A stretch of DNA of 42,846 bases, from the NCBI GenBank assembly GCA_030054735.1, contig JASGVX010000104.1:1-42846 (forward strand), written 5' to 3'. Both the position numbers and the translations under genes were made by a program. Positions 42,728-42,846 of this stretch are shown here, piece by piece. Source of the DNA: Methanobacteriota archaeon (GTDB taxonomy: Archaea; Halobacteriota; Methanosarcinia; Methanosarcinales; Methanosarcinaceae). The notes beneath the pieces are model-generated. The model was not told where the DNA came from, ran no database searches, and saw only the letters and a program-made list of their open reading frames with translations. Positions within the stretch are counted from its first letter, which is position 1; every line of letters begins with the position of its first letter.

Positions 42728-42846
42728 ATGGAAACTTGGGCAAGAGACTGGCTTGAAGATCAGCGTAAAGCTGGAGAAAAATGTCTTGAAATCAAAGTTC
42801 GAGGCGACTGTCATTATGTTTATCGCTCTACGAGTAGATATGACAA
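42728..42846 (+). CDS. IS transposase, 5' end (partial)
   Basis: The frame reads METWARDWLEDQRKAGEKCL then EIKVRGDCHYVYRSTSRYD and runs off the window. The WLxxQRxxGEKCLEIK...YYVYRSTxxYDK pattern is one I associate with the N-terminus of IS4-like transposases in Methanosarcina. No Shine-Dalgarno is evident. It marks an insertion sequence directly downstream of the NurA-HerA-TGT operon. Confidence 0.65.
   Translation, partial: METWARDWLEDQRKAGEKCLEIKVRGDCHYVYRSTSRYD

Overview
The window looks like chromosomal DNA of a Methanosarcina-type methanogenic archaeon (inference). The signs are TATA-box promoters, archaeal tRNAs mostly lacking an encoded CCA, S-layer/PKD/YVTN-type surface proteins with PGF-type C-terminal features, a UPF0228 protein (known to me from Methanosarcina), low gene density and many dispersed palindromic repeats. 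No species can be fixed from the sequence alone.

Layout. (1) 1-1.1 kb: two identical tRNA-Ile(GAT) genes and tRNA-Ala(GGC). (2) 1.6-3.8 kb: a large NosD/PKD/PGF-pre-PGF surface protein. (3) 4.5-7.6 kb: moaB, a YihY/BrkB membrane protein, then modA-modB with a near-perfect palindrome of ModE-box type at the promoter and no modC behind it. (4) 7.6-18.6 kb: an accessory region of secreted or membrane proteins (a UPF0228 pair, a 7-bladed YVTN propeller, a C39-like peptidase, a glycine-rich secreted protein, a truncated secreted protein) around a membrane-anchored double winged-helix regulator, cut up by three MITE-like families and gene relics. Four of the secreted-protein genes carry the same upstream cassette, in which the Shine-Dalgarno is one arm of a conserved inverted repeat. 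(5) 18.6-24.4 kb: housekeeping genes thiC, topA and ilvE. (6) 25.3-27.0 kb: a metal-type ArsR repressor with a DUF318/SO_0444-type permease and a palindromic operator over the start codon. (7) 27.0-30.5 kb: a biotin ECF transporter operon, bioY-ecfA-ecfA'-ecfT, with an upstream operator matching the bacterial BirA layout. (8) 30.7-34.1 kb: tRNA-Arg(CCT), an IS1634-type transposase relic, a small conserved-looking gene and a PsiE-family protein. (9) 34.6-36.6 kb: an alkaline phosphatase with a duplicated N-terminal segment. (10) 37.6-42.6 kb: an AT-rich three-gene operon, NurA nuclease, HerA-type ATPase, and a protein fusing a tRNA-guanine-transglycosylase-like (DpdA-like) domain to a PCSxxK/SAKYGLL (DUF6884-like) domain. 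An IS transposase start follows it at the right edge.

The operon in part 10 is the best candidate for an undescribed system. A base-exchange enzyme that may place a 7-deazaguanine in DNA is translationally coupled to a NurA-HerA DNA-processing pair, next to an insertion sequence. Methanosarcina makes preQ0 for archaeosine in tRNA, so the substrate could come from the host. The function is inferred, not shown.
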